In this document: piece after piece, positions 22,066-33,635 of the stretch
Layout: every line of letters starts with the position of its first letter
Numbering within the stretch: the first letter of the stretch is position 1
NCBI GenBank assembly: GCA_034509495.1
Contig: CM067514.1
Span: 9,830,165-9,894,164 of the forward strand
Length of the DNA stretch: 64,000 bases
Reading direction: 5' to 3'
DNA from: Acestrorhynchus altus
Lineage: Eukaryota; Chordata; Actinopteri; Characiformes; Acestrorhynchidae
Notes under the pieces: generated by a model
The model's input: only the letters and a program-made list of their open reading frames with translations
Databases searched by the model: none
Told to the model about the DNA's origin: nothing
Program-made: the position numbers and the translations under genes

Positions 22066-22385
22066 AGAGTAGAGAGAACAGGAGAGAGATACAGAGACTG
22101 TGAGAAAGGAAGAGAGCAGAGAAAGAGTGAGAGGTCAAATGGAGAGGGAAACATGTGAGACATGACAGGAGGAAGAGAGACAGAGAGAAAGGGAAGAGGA
22201 AGAATTAAGACAAAAGGAGAAATAACAAAAGCAAAAGAAAAATATACTGGAATAAAAATAATGAAGAAAGTGGGAGAAAGATGCAGAGAAAGACTCAGGA
22301 AAATCATTTAGTTGGCTGAGGGAATGAAAAAGGAGCGAGAGAGGTATAGAAAGTTAGAGAGAGGGGGAGGGTAGAGGATGAGTGA
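22043..22385. repeat. Polypurine (GA-rich) low-complexity tract, part 2
   Basis: A continuation of the purine-rich plus strand beyond the Tc1 element, starting with a perfect (GA)n run at 22043-22064 and ending just before the donor of the next exon at 22431. Confidence 0.8.
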
Positions 22386-22430
22386 AACAGTTTATTGGCT
22401 GGTAGGAGCAGAAGTTTGGGATGTACTCAC

Positions 22431-22477
22431 TCTTGTGAGGACCCCGGCTGGCCCGTGGAAATCATGCCCTGCCAAAA
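22431..22477 (-). CDS. tead1: tead1 47-nt linker exon (FWQGMISTGQPGSSQ)
   Basis: 47 nt, coding FWQGMISTGQPGSSQ plus two bases of an Asp codon. The acceptor is CTAG and the donor GTGAGT. Human has FWPGMIQTGQPGSSQD. Because it is not a multiple of three and shares a split codon with the 62-nt exon, skipping it alone would shift the frame. Confidence 0.95.
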
Positions 22478-22756
22478 CTAGAGAATTAGATAAATAAATA
22501 GACAACAAAGCAAAACCTATCCACACTCTCACACATACACACTCTGCAGCCTGTGATACTTGTGTTATCTGACCATTAGTGCCCCCCGTTCTACAAGATC
22601 CAGGTGAACCACGTGCCATACTGAACTGTTATCTTGACTACAGCATTGCTAAGCTTATCAGATGTGGCCAGTGGATGCGAGTTGGGCTTGCTTGTGTGTG
22701 TAATGAGATTGGGCCCCGGTGGGCCGATAGTGGGGGGCGCCAGAGGGCCGTCTTAC

Positions 22757-22891
22757 CCCAGCTGCTCCGGGGAAGGCGGGGCGAGGGATGCCTGGCAGGC
22801 CCAGCTTGTTGTGGATGGCCGTGGCAGAGACGATCTGTGCCGAGGACATGGAGGCCATGCTCTGGAGGGCTTTGTCCTTCACGGTCTGATC
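22757..22891 (-). CDS. tead1: tead1 exon after the TEA domain (DQTVKDKALQ...)
   Basis: 135 nt, 45 codons, phase 0. It codes DQTVKDKALQSMASMSSAQI, VSATAIHNKLGLPGIPRPAF and PGAAG. The acceptor is GAAG above 22891 and the donor GTAAGA below 22757. The segment follows the TEA domain directly and is typical of TEAD1 (human DQTAKDKALQHMAAMSSAQI). Confidence 0.97.
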
Positions 22892-23194
22892 CTTCAACAG
22901 CATTCACAAAAGGAGCTTAAGACTCGATGAAGGGTGAGGGGTGGTGGGACAAAAAATACAAAGACAAAAAAAAACAAAACAAAACACATCCAACAAGACA
23001 AGCAAAAAACAGCCTGTGCCATCAGGAAACAAGGAAAGACGTTATTGGCGGGAATGGAAAAAAGAGCAAGCCAAATGGAAGAAGTCTCTGTAATCATAAA
23101 AAGCACTTGCTAAAGTGATAGTTCATCAACAAATCAAACCACTTAGCCTGAGGTAGCCTAAATGTAACCTAAATTGTTTTGTCTGAAACCAAGA

Positions 23195-23480
23195 GTATTG
23201 CTAAAGTTTTTATCCTGCTTTAGTTGGAGTAACTGTCTCTAATGTCCAAGGAAAACTTTTTGGGGCGTGGGAGGATCTGCATTCAGTGACAAAAGTGGCA
23301 TTAATGAGGTCTAGATGTTGGATGATCACCAGCTCATCCCCAACACATCCCACAAATATTGGATGAATATCCAGCTGAATGCTGGAGGCCTTTATACCCC
23401 ATCTTGTCCACACCTGCATTAGGCATTGCGTGGTGCCAATAAGTTGATGTTTATCTGCTTCGGAAAGTCCTACTGGCAGG
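23195..23480 (+). mobile_element. Family-M mariner-like MITE copy, truncated
   Basis: Family blocks are seen in order: TTAGTTGGAGTAACTGTCTC, GTCTAGATGTTGGATGATCA, CACATCCCACAAATATTGGA, GGCATTGCGTGGTGCCAATA and GTTGATGTTTATCTGCTTC. Both termini are missing. Confidence 0.7.
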
Positions 23481-26018
23481 TAACTGAGGTCTATATAACC
23501 CTTTGCACATGTACTTTTACATGCATTTATCAAAAATTAAATCTGTAACCTTTTGTAGAAGATTCAGTACAGCAAAATGGGGTTCTACACTTTGGGAATG
23601 GGTAAAAACCCCATTTGCAGTACTATGTAGAACTAATTTTTTTAAATTCAGCATTCTGAACTTCAGAAAAACAGAGTGCTGTAGCTATAAAGTGCAATAT
23701 TACAGCAGCATGTTTTACGTGTGTATGCTCTTCAACGTCGTTTTGAAGGGTCTACCAACAGTCTGAGAACAAATCTAGTACATTCACGTTGAGTCCCACA
23801 GACTAGTCGTTGGTTAGCTTAAATTCACATATTCACATATCTTTAAAGCACATTCCATAGCTGAGACCTCTAAAGACTGTCATTTCTGTGGTACAATAAA
23901 CAAGCCAATGTGTTGTTCACATGATTGATTACTTGACAAATATTTTAAATCAGTTCATTGCTTTCTTATCAATTATTTAGCTGTTTTCCATATATTCTAT
24001 CTATGTTATACTTCGTAATTGTGTCATTATGAACATTTTATAGACTATTCATTTGCATGATTTTTCTTCATGTATATGTCGTCCTGATCCCACCCTCCCT
24101 GGACTGGTTGAACACCTAATACTGTGAAGGGAACCCGCGGGAATGCAGACATCTACAGCAGAATATTGTTTAATAGGTTCACTGTGTGAATGAAACCAAG
24201 ACTGAACACTGCCAGTAAAGGTAACCCAGTGAAGTCCTGAATTTTGATTGTGAAAAAGGTTTAAGCTAACTCAAACCATGTTAAGTAATGTAGCCATATA
24301 ACATAAATAACCTATTCTGAACTATTTCTCTGTCCAATTAAATCCATCACTTTAACAGTCAGGAGAAGAGCCACACACAGAAAGATGTCTTTTGCGTACT
24401 TCTGCTTTTCATTGGTGAATGTGAGCTGAACTGCTCTGAAACTCCACTGAATTGTATATATGATGGCCAAGCCCAAGCACACACCTACATGGCTGTGTTC
24501 TAAACATCAGTAATCTAGCAACTTCTGTGAGAAGAAAGTAAGCAATAATAGCCTCTCATTCTTCCATACGCTGTATTCCACATATGCAGGGCAGCCATCA
24601 AGGTTGCAGAACAGAGCCCAGTCAACAACGCAGCTAATGCTTGAATGAAGAAAGCAGTGGATGCTGTGATTAAGAGTCTTTTTCCTTTACATATCAACTC
24701 ATTAACTTGAGCTTTAATCCTCCCGGGGAGGCTAAAGGCTAACTCTGCATACAGACATCAAATTTCCTTCAATTCGTGGCACGCTCACAAACCCATGCAC
24801 CTCTCAATGTGGCAAAGGTTAATTAATAAGCACCAAGAGCCACGTGGGGACCTGTGAGCACACAAAGGCTACAAAAGACATCTTTCCTCTCGCCACACAT
24901 GGCAGACATGGCCTTACTAAAAAAGATGAAGAAGGAGAAGAAGAAGAACAGAAAAAAAGCAGCATTCCTTGCGATGCTGGAGAAGCGTAAAGAGCTAGTA
25001 ATATAATAATAAAGGTTTGAAAGGCCCTGTATGGAGAAGCCCAAGGAATGCTGCTTTCTAATGCCATTCAAGCACACGGAGCTGAATGCCAGAGTTCCGC
25101 TGACCGGCCTTCTGTGCAAAAGCGGCAAGCGCGAGCTGGAGGTGAACATGCTGGCAAGTGCAGTGTGTGTGTGGGTGGGAGATGTTGAGCTGGTGAGGAG
25201 CTGGCTGCTAGTACATATCAGAATCAGGCGTGCACAAGCAAGGCCACCACTAGTGCAGTATGCAACGGACACAGCAGTGGACGCACACTTAAAACATGGT
25301 ACTTACCATGCTTGTCACCTAGACACACAAAAGAAAGGCTTCAATGTAGTCAAACAGTTTGTACCGCTGACAACGGCATTCATAAAGAACAGGCCATAAA
25401 CATTTCCACCCATGATCTGGTCCCATTAAGCATCAACTTGATTACTTTTCCCATTTTACTACAGGAAAGCGATGACCCGGCCAAAAAAATCATATTTAAT
25501 GCATTTTCCATTCACCACAACACATCATCCAAAGCAAAAATACAGTCAATTCTTAGTTTTGTACTGGGCCTACAAGGCTAAGGTAGGCAAAAGCCGCCAG
25601 TTTTGTTAAGCACTATGCAGACTGCAAGCCTAGATTCTCCTACTCTTGCCTGCCACTGTACTGAGTTGCTTTGTACTTGCTTATACTTTATTAAGTATAA
25701 ACAAAATTCAGGCTTCAAAGCAGCCAGTAGCACATTCTCCACAGCGCTAAGCTCCCATTCAGGGATCAGGAACAAAATCCGTTTTTCTTACTACAGACAA
25801 AACCAATAGTTTAACATGACTGTTTTTGCATTCAGCTAACTTTCATACATGCTTCTAAAGTAGTTCATTCTGTTTGTTTTCTGTCTGTGTGTAGCTTCAT
25901 AGAATAAAATGGTACATACAATAGTACATTTTCTCCACCGTCACCGTCACACAAAAGCTTTGCAAGCCAACTTTTGAGGAGAAAGAATAAACCTCCTTAA
26001 ATTTCAGTGGAAGTTAAC

Positions 26019-26378
26019 GAATGTGTTTACTTGCACTCAGTTTTCCAGTCTTAATTGGATTTCTCAATGCATATATACTGCTAACAGGAGTCAAGTGTTT
26101 CCGGGAAAATTCAAGCATTTAACACTGCATACACAACACTGCAACAAAACACTTTTTGAGTGATACTGAAATGAGATGATTGAGTTGAAGGATTTAAATA
26201 TTCTTCGTGGTCTAGGTGATGCATGGACTTCAAGTTCTACATGATTTTTTTTTTTACATCTTGTAATCCATTATCTGATTACTCCAGCACATGTAAATGT
26301 GTTGCTCGAATTTCTGACAAATTTTCTGACAAAATTCTTTTGCAGTTATCAGATTATTGAGTGCAAGTAAACACACTC
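26019..26378. mobile_element. 360-bp MITE with perfect 17-bp inverted ends
   Basis: GTGTTTACTTGCACTCA at 26023-26039 is repeated exactly inverted at 26358-26374 (TGAGTGCAAGTAAACAC), with the match extending outward by about 4 bp with one mismatch. The interior is AT-rich without coding capacity. Superfamily not determined. Confidence 0.75.
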
Positions 26379-27240
26379 ACTTAAATATAATAAAAAAGTA
26401 ATATTGGAGCATGAACCTCTACACCAATAAAAGGAACAACTGCAATATTATGTAAAGAAAGTGAAAAACAGCACAAATTACTTTGTGTCACAGCAATAAC
26501 ATACAGTAGCAATAAAATAATCGATAGCTGAACTGAAAGGCTATTATGAGTCAAATGTGCAACATGTAAGAGGCACCCCCTATGGCACTAATCCACAGTG
26601 CCAGCACCTCAATCCGTTGAGACACTCAGAGACACATGACACCTTTTTTTTTTTAGCAGTTCAAAAAGAGGCAGTGCCCGACACACCCGTGTCAGAGTGC
26701 ACAGTAAATCTAAAGAAATACACATCAGACACTAACATTGCCTTAGATGAATGACAAACCTGATTTCTGACCGAGCCATCTCTTTAAATCTAGAACAGTC
26801 CACTGTTTATTACACAGCTGGTTCTAGATCAGCAACGAGATTTCACTCAATATGTCATATTTCCAGACTGATCTGAATGAAAGCTTAATCATCAAGTAAA
26901 CAGCATAGAAGCATCTTAAAGAAAGATTTTGTGGCTGATAATATGGGAAAGGGTGGGTTTAGGGCCTTTAGATCATTGCGGCCACCTTTCATTACGAGCT
27001 GGCCCAGAGAGTGGCACCGTAATGACCGTCATTTCACTCAACATGTCTCAGCTAAGAGGACGCAGGCCCCGATCGCTCTAATGCTCCGCCGCAAATGGCG
27101 GGAGGCAGCTCAAATTCTTCCCGGCTCCCCATTTCTAATTTGCTTTAGATGAGAGTAGACAGAGACCCATACAAAAGCTGCCTGCTTCTACTCAGCAGCC
27201 GCCAGTGGCCCTGAAAGACTGGCCATTCACAGCAGAAACA

Positions 27241-27258
27241 CACACGCGTGCACGCACG

Positions 27259-27296
<38 letters not shown>

Positions 27297-27386
27297 CACA
27301 CACAGGACACAAATGAGGGGTCATTAATCCATCTGAGTAAACTGGGAACTGTGGAAAAGTGTGCCGGTCAAAAGAGTTAGTCATCT

Positions 27387-27419
<33 letters not shown>
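27241..27419. repeat. (CA)n and (GA)n microsatellites
   Basis: A CA/CG-mixed array at 27241-27304 (ACGCACGCACGCACACAC...) and a perfect GA array at 27390-27419, separated by 85 bp of unique sequence. Confidence 0.95.
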
Positions 27420-27421
<2 letters not shown>

Positions 27422-28511
27422 GACCAACTTCAAGGTCAGACGTTTGTAGGTGACCCTTCAGAAGCATCTTAAATAACAGGTCAATTTATTATCAGATAAT
27501 ATGTCCCACAAAAGCCGAGGTGGGCTACATGGGCGGGCCATATTTGGCATAAGGTAATTACATACAGGACTCTGAGTGAATCACAGAAGAGAGGGGTAAA
27601 TGGAGGGGTGGGGGTGGGATTTCAGTAGTTTCATTAATGCAGCATGAGGTAAGCATTTGACAGCCACTGGGGTTATGGAAAAGAGGACAGAGAAAGAGAG
27701 GGGTGAGGGAGGGGGCAAAGCCCCATAGAAAGCATGTGAGCAGCTGCTCTAATGGTGCCTCTTTAGTCCACATCATTCCACAGAGAGTTGGGCCAAGAAG
27801 AGATGACTTCATTACAACTGCAGCAAAGCGGGATCCATTTTTCTCTAGACTGCAGTGAAAAGCCCCCGCCCCCTGCCCCCCCTTTTCTGAGGTTGCAAAA
27901 GGTTACAGCCACTAGTGTGCTATTAGGCCTTTAAAGCAGCGGTCAAGAAAATAGCTGACCAGCTGACCTGGAGCTATCAGCCACTCACCCACCAGCCAAA
28001 GCCTTGCCAGCATGCTACCAAACCTCCATAGAAAAGACTTTGATATAGAAAAGCGAATAAGAACGCTGCCCGACACAGACATACATGCAGGATGGGGCTG
28101 TGCAAACTACAATGTATAAGTGCCATCAGCTTCCACTTCAACTCACTCTCTGATTCATACTGTAGCTACATAGCCTAATTTAAACCAGTTCACACTAATT
28201 TATTCATTTTTAGGAAGGCTGCACAATATACGATTTTCACAATACTAGAAATTAGGTATTGATACCAATACCCACTGTACCATCACTGTGCAAGATACCA
28301 AATATATTATATATATTTTAAATATGACATTTTGATTATGAAGTGGAAAATTAATTTTCTCTGTCAAAATACATACAAAACAACTCATAAAATATAAAAA
28401 TTTTCAACTGAACTTTTGATATTTCTAGTTTAATGATATAATTTTCCTTTTTTTTTTTTTTTGTAGATCTATACAAAAAATGCAGGCTAAATACAATGTT
28501 ACCCCGATGCT

Positions 28512-29600
28512 TTATTCTTCTCACAAACAGTTAGGGATATTTGGCTTTTGGGTGAGCTTTACAGGTGAACTTAATGTGACTTTGTCTAAACTTTTGAATG
28601 CACATGTCCAATTATTCAGTGTTTCAGTAGTTTTTGCACAACTTGCTGTTCTCTAACAAGGAGCTTAACAGCAAAACTCACAACAGGTGTTTGATCCATG
28701 AATCAACCAATACATTTCCTGGTTCAACCAGAATTGGTATTTAAACAGTGATCCTCATTATGCTGTTCAAATTTTGACATCACGAGACCAAGACAACACC
28801 GAACAATTCATCAACAGTAACTCGCCATTATGAGGCTTCAAACAGGATGTTCTCAGACGGAAGAAGTCACTGAGTATCATCAGCAGTGTCTCCTCAGCAG
28901 GTTGCAACAGAGATACAGAGAGACTGAACGAGTCAAGAATCAGTGCCTTGCGGAACCGGATGATGAATGCCACAAGACACATTTAAGGAAGATGAGAGGC
29001 ATCCAAGTGTCACGTCAGACAATTCAAAACCAGACGACCTACAAGAGTACCTGACCACACCACCAGACACAGGCATCATTTTGCATGGGTCAGGAGTATT
29101 TACACTGGATGAGGGACAAGTGGTGCTCAGTGATGTTCGTTGTTGTAAGGTGATTAACGCGGAGCAGAAATGATGACCACCAACGATGTTGGAGACGTCA
29201 AGGGGAGCGTTATGCTATGTTGAATAACATCATTAATCCAGTCATCGTGCCTATGCATGAACAACACAGGCCTAATTTCATGTTCAGGGACATGGACGAC
29301 ATTGAGGTTGCATCATTAGGAAATGGCTGCTGGAGACTGAGGTACCTCAAATGGAGTGGCCTGTACTTTCTCCAGACCTGAATAAGTCGACTTATGAACA
29401 GCATGAGATGTCATTGTCAAGCTAATACCCACCACTGTTGGCTTTTGTTTCAATAAATTGTTTAAAGACGATGCAATCGCCGTTGCATGCTTAAATGCCC
29501 TACTTTCATGATATAATATCACCTTAGCGTGAATCACTTACATTTCCCATAAATTTCACCTGAAAGCCAAATATCCCTAAACCTTTGTGAGCAGTGTATA
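28512..29600 (+). mobile_element. Tc1-like transposon with degraded transposase (family C)
   Basis: The inverted ends share TTAGGGATATTTGGCTTT (left at about 28531; right as AAAGCCAAATATCCCTAA at about 29563) with TCTCACAAA / TTTGTGAG outside. Plus-strand frames show a transposase remnant: ISRLQQRYRETERV-like (here LLSRLQQRYRETERVKNQ) at 28881-28940, with later pieces in other frames. Stops and frameshifts throughout; about 1.1 kb. Confidence 0.8.
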
Positions 29601-30890
29601 TGAATAAAGTACTGAAAGTATTTCACAATAGAACTTATGATACACTATATAAAAAATTATCAAAATGTACCGTTTAACAATAAATTTTCAATTAATACTA
29701 GTAAATTTCAATACAACACTAGTGCATCTAAAATGAAACGAATGCACCAGTGAAAAGGTAGTGTTACATGTAATATTTAATATTTAATATGTAAAGTGAA
29801 ATATTTCAAGCAATTTTGTTTTTGTCAGTATTGCTTATAGCTTGTGAAAATTATTACAATACATCACAGTTTCTACATTGAAACAAAAAGGTTTGAAATG
29901 TGTCATTTTATTTGTAATGAATTTTGCTCACGCTACATTAGCAGCTTCTAACTCACACATTTCTCATATTGAAGTTTTCAGTAAATTGTAAATATAATGT
30001 GTGTGACTTTTATGGCATATAGCTCATGAAAAACATGATTACGAGAATATTTAATTTCAGGGTTGGTAGACTTGAGACTTTTCGTTTACTCTTTTGAATT
30101 AAATTATGATCACATGTATAGATGCACTAGTGTGATTGCAGTGGCAATTTAATATCAGAACTAGGACTGGGAAATTATTTAAAATGGGTCTAAATTGACT
30201 TTTAAATCACTGTCCGACAAAATGTTGTCAATACAAGAGAAAGAACAAACAAAACCTAACCATAAATACTTTACTGTTACTTTAAACTCAAATATATACC
30301 CATTAAAAATATCCCAGCTTTAGCAAATCCACAAAAACAAAAGAAAAGAATCATTCATTAACTGTTTAAGATTTAGTGGTTCAAGTAACTGTGATATTGA
30401 ACCGAAGTCACTTCACCCTACTAGACAGAACCACCATATTATGCAGCCTTATTCGAGCTTTTGTTGCTGAGTGAAGCTCAGTACAGACACTGTGAGTAAC
30501 ACCTGTTGAATCAAGTGCTTCCCTCTTGCAGACATTTACTGCCTGTTTAGTTGGTGTGGTTATTTTATGGGCTAATAACAATGAAAACAATAGTAATACA
30601 CTAACTGCACATAGTGGTCAGTGAAGAAGACAATGGCACAAATAGTCATTAAAGGAGATGCTAAAAGGCCTGAGAGTAACAGAGTTTGTGTATCAGTACA
30701 TGTGTATGTGTATGAGATTTAGACTGACAGGAGGGGTACACAAGGGTCAGACACAGAGTGTGGAGGGTGTGAATATACATTAAACACACTATTGCATGCA
30801 GTTTAAGGGACTCGGATGAGGCCGGAGGGAGAAAAGGAGGAAGTGCGGCGGCATAGCATTCACGAAGCCCAAAAGCAGAAAAGCGCATAC

Positions 30891-30953
30891 CTTCAGCTTG
30901 GAATGAAACTCACGAGATTTCCTTCTGGCAAGAACCTGAATGTGACTAGACAC
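30891..30953 (-). CDS. tead1: tead1 alternative exon b: end of TEA domain, RRKSRE form
   Basis: 63 nt, phase 0, coding VSSHIQVLARRKSREF then HSKLK: the end of the TEA-domain recognition helix and adjoining basic region. The acceptor is CGCAG and the donor GTATGC. This is the canonical TEAD1 version (human VSSHIQVLARRKSRDF, HSKLK). The serine in RRKS aligns with human Ser102, reported to be phosphorylated by PKA to weaken DNA binding. A second version of the same exon lies 92 nt upstream in the transcript. Confidence 0.96.
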
Positions 30954-31045
30954 CTGCGGGGTAGGGGAGGGGAAGGAAGACAAAGGAACAGCCTGTAACC
31001 ATGGCGATGAAAAGCCCCCCTGCAACTGGGCAGAGTCAGACCTAC

Positions 31046-31108
31046 CTTGATGGCAGCTTGGATTTCGCGAACTTTCTTTCTTGCTAAGACCTGTATGTGA
31101 CTAGACAC
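31046..31108 (-). CDS. tead1: tead1 alternative exon a: end of TEA domain, KKVREI form
   Basis: 63 nt, phase 0, coding VSSHIQVLARKKVREI then QAAIK. The first ten residues are identical to exon b; the rest differs (KKVREIQAAIK against RRKSREFHSKLK over the shared positions). The acceptor is GGAG after a pyrimidine-rich stretch and the donor GTAGGT. It resembles the human TEAD3 sequence (KKVREYQVGIK). Equal length, equal phase and adjacency point to a mutually exclusive exon pair; inclusion of both would keep frame but duplicate the helix. Its 63 nt have no stop and clean splice sites, so it is unlikely to be a pseudo-exon. Confidence 0.9.
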
Positions 31109-31855
31109 CTCCATTTTTGGAAGAAGAAGGGGAAAAAAATAAAAGAAGGAAAAAACAAACAAAAACAAAAATACATAAAGGTATTACACTTTCTTTTTTT
31201 TCTTTTAATTCAGAGAAACACTTCAGGATGGATTTTCAGATCAGTTCTTTTTTTGACAAAACTACTCAGAGGAGGAAGAGGAAGAGGAGGAGGAGGAGGA
31301 GGAGACGCGCAAGCCCAAAGCTCGCAGCCACACAGTGCAGCGGCTCCTCCGTTAAGTGAGCTGATTAAGGAGGATGCAGGCTTCTTAAGCACATTAAGAG
31401 ACGGCAGATGTGCTCAGCTGCGCGCAGAATGAGAATGGGCATGTCTAGTATCCTTCAGGGACTGAGGAGGAGTAGGAGGACGAATCAGCCTCACAGCCCC
31501 AGAGCTCCAGGGGTGTAAATCTCTGACCTCACAATGATTCGATTGTATTAAGAGTCATTAGGAAGCAATTCAATGGTGAAATCTCAAATTTCTTAAAATT
31601 CGATTTCATTACTTCTGTAGACCATAAAACGTGTGTATATATTATACTTTACTTTTTTTAATTAAATTATGAAAAAATGTATTCTGTTCAAATATTTTAG
31701 ATATACTAGTATTACTACAAATGCAACAATTAAGTTTATTTTTAAAGACATTTTAATAACTTAATTTAACAACATTTAATTAAACTCGGTAATAAGACAT
31801 ACCCTGCCTTTCAGAGATATGTATCTAAAAGCTTGATGGCATGAACACCTACAAC

Positions 31856-32611
31856 ACTGAGCAAAATCTGAGACCACCCTTCATTTCTACTTTTAAGAAC
31901 CATAAGGTTTATTACTTTTTCTGCTTCTGTATGAAATTGACAGTTTTTTTTTATGTAACACATCCACTGTGGCTAGAAAAACATAAATAATCTTTTTTCA
32001 TTTTGGAATGTATTTTTCCTTTGACCCATACAACACTGCCAGTGCTACTAGCAGCAACATGTCCCTAAAGCATACAGCTGATACAGTATATGCACCCCCA
32101 TGCTTCACAGTTGGAAAGGTGTTCTTCCATTAAAATTGTTTGTGCAAGCAAGGCTGCACAGTAAACGAGTGCAGCACTCTCTGCACTCCGATGATCTCTC
32201 GTGCAGGTTCTTGGCAGTCATATGGGGGTTTAGATTTGTATGTCTTACCAGCATCTGAGCAGTTCTCTCTGAACTGCCATTTCCTGATAGCATTCTGTAC
32301 AAGCTGAAAATGCTTGTCTCTCTTCGTATAGCCTTCCTTTGCTTTGTGGGCACAGACTCTGTGTGTTCAGCCTGTACCTTTATTACAGCATCCAATCTTT
32401 GCAGGGAGACTTGCTTTCGTTTATTCTACAGAAATCTGCAGGAGAATTTTCAACACCACAGCAAAAGAATTTAGAAGTTAGAGCTTGTTCTGCTTCCTTG
32501 TGCAAATAGATCTTATATCCAATCACCTCAGGAATATCTCTTGAAAAAAATAACCACTTTACTGGAAACTGGAACTACATGAAGGGTGGTCTCTGACTTT
32601 TGGGTACCATT
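31856..32611 (-). mobile_element. Tc1-like transposon remnant (family D)
   Basis: The ends are imperfect inverted repeats: CTGAGCAAAATCTGAGACCA at the left, and GGTGGTCTCTGACTTTTGGG at the right. The minus strand at 32105-32395 retains a degraded transposase region: SSERTAQMLVRHTNLNPHMT then AKNLHERS, then NGRTPF, matching the spacer between the two HTH motifs in Tc1 transposases. About 760 bp; internal parts are deleted. Confidence 0.7.
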
Positions 32612-33635
32612 AAGGCTCTATTAATTAAGAGAGACCAATAGGATAATCATTAGTAGGCAAACTGCATAATCACTGTCAGTTTATTGAGGACATACATTTC
32701 ACAAATGTTTGTTTAATCTATGAACCTTGCCCTACTTTTACACTAACAGTTACCTATTCAGATACATATTTACACCTCTGTTGAGCTCTTTCCCTCCCCA
32801 GCCTTTGTGCAGTGCACTACACCAGTAGTGCCAATTTTGCTAAGCTCACACTAAATGCTGTATCAGTGGTGGAGAAGGTGGGGAGGTCGTGTTCTGGTGC
32901 CTGCCTGTGCTGTTGGGTGGGGGCAGAGGAGTGAGTGTTCCCTGTCTTAATCAGGCCAATCATACACAAGAGGCTGTTGAGCAGGCCTCACACTGAACGC
33001 AGAGTGTTAATGAGGGCCGCTGGCCTCTGGAGGCCCGATAACTCTCAACACTCCAGCGTGGGCAAAGTCGCATTTGTGCATATCTCAACAGCGCAAGTGC
33101 TCCTTTGACCTTTCCAATTTAATTACAACAATCACTTCAGCTAAGCTTGAGCTTAAGCAAATCAAATTAGTATGTAATTGTGGCCATGTTAACATGCACT
33201 GGTAAAATGCCCTTTTAGAACAACAAGTACAGCAAGAAATAAAAGAATATGTGCTTAAATTTGTAGTCTTAATTTTTTTGTTTGATATGTGATAAAACAT
33301 ACACTGGACAAATACAGCATTATACAGATACAATTTAAATCAGAGTAAATATCAGTAAAACAATGTATGTTGAATATTACATGTCAACATAACTGAGTAA
33401 TTCATAAATCCCAAGTTTACTAAGTTTGGGCAATAACTATTGATGTAGTTAAAAAATTGTTTGTTTGTTTGTTTTTTTACATAAAACAAATGGGGTGGTG
33501 GATTTTTTTCCCCTCATGAAATCCATGTATATGATGTTTGTGTAGGTTTATGTTCCAAAACAGCCATGACTCCTACACTAAACAGAGAACAGAATTAAGA
33601 CACATGCTCATTCAATTTGGTTTCTTCCAATATCA

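Larger units (their letters stand above)
20806..22430 (-). other. tead1 intron with polypurine tract split by a Tc1 insertion
   Basis: Most of this intron is a purine-rich plus strand (20940-21335 and 22043-22385, mainly GA with very few pyrimidines) with a deleted Tc1-like element between the two parts. The transcribed strand is therefore CT-rich. Further (TA)n and (GA)n runs sit at 22024-22064. Confidence 0.8.
22892..30890 (-). other. tead1 8-kb intron with transposons and CNE-like blocks
   Basis: A GT-AG intron. It holds a family-M copy (23195-23480), a MITE (26019-26378), CA and GA microsatellites at 27241-27419, and a Tc1-like family-C element (28512-29600). Unrepeated blocks at about 25030-25150 and 26960-27150 look like conserved non-coding DNA by composition. 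The remainder (23900-24900, 29600-30650) is AT-rich with nothing recognised. Confidence 0.75.

Noticed and set aside
30816..31392. Minus- and plus-strand open frames longer than the tead1 alternative exons
   Set aside because: They run through splice sites into intron sequence; only the 63-nt segments between proper splice sites match TEAD proteins.
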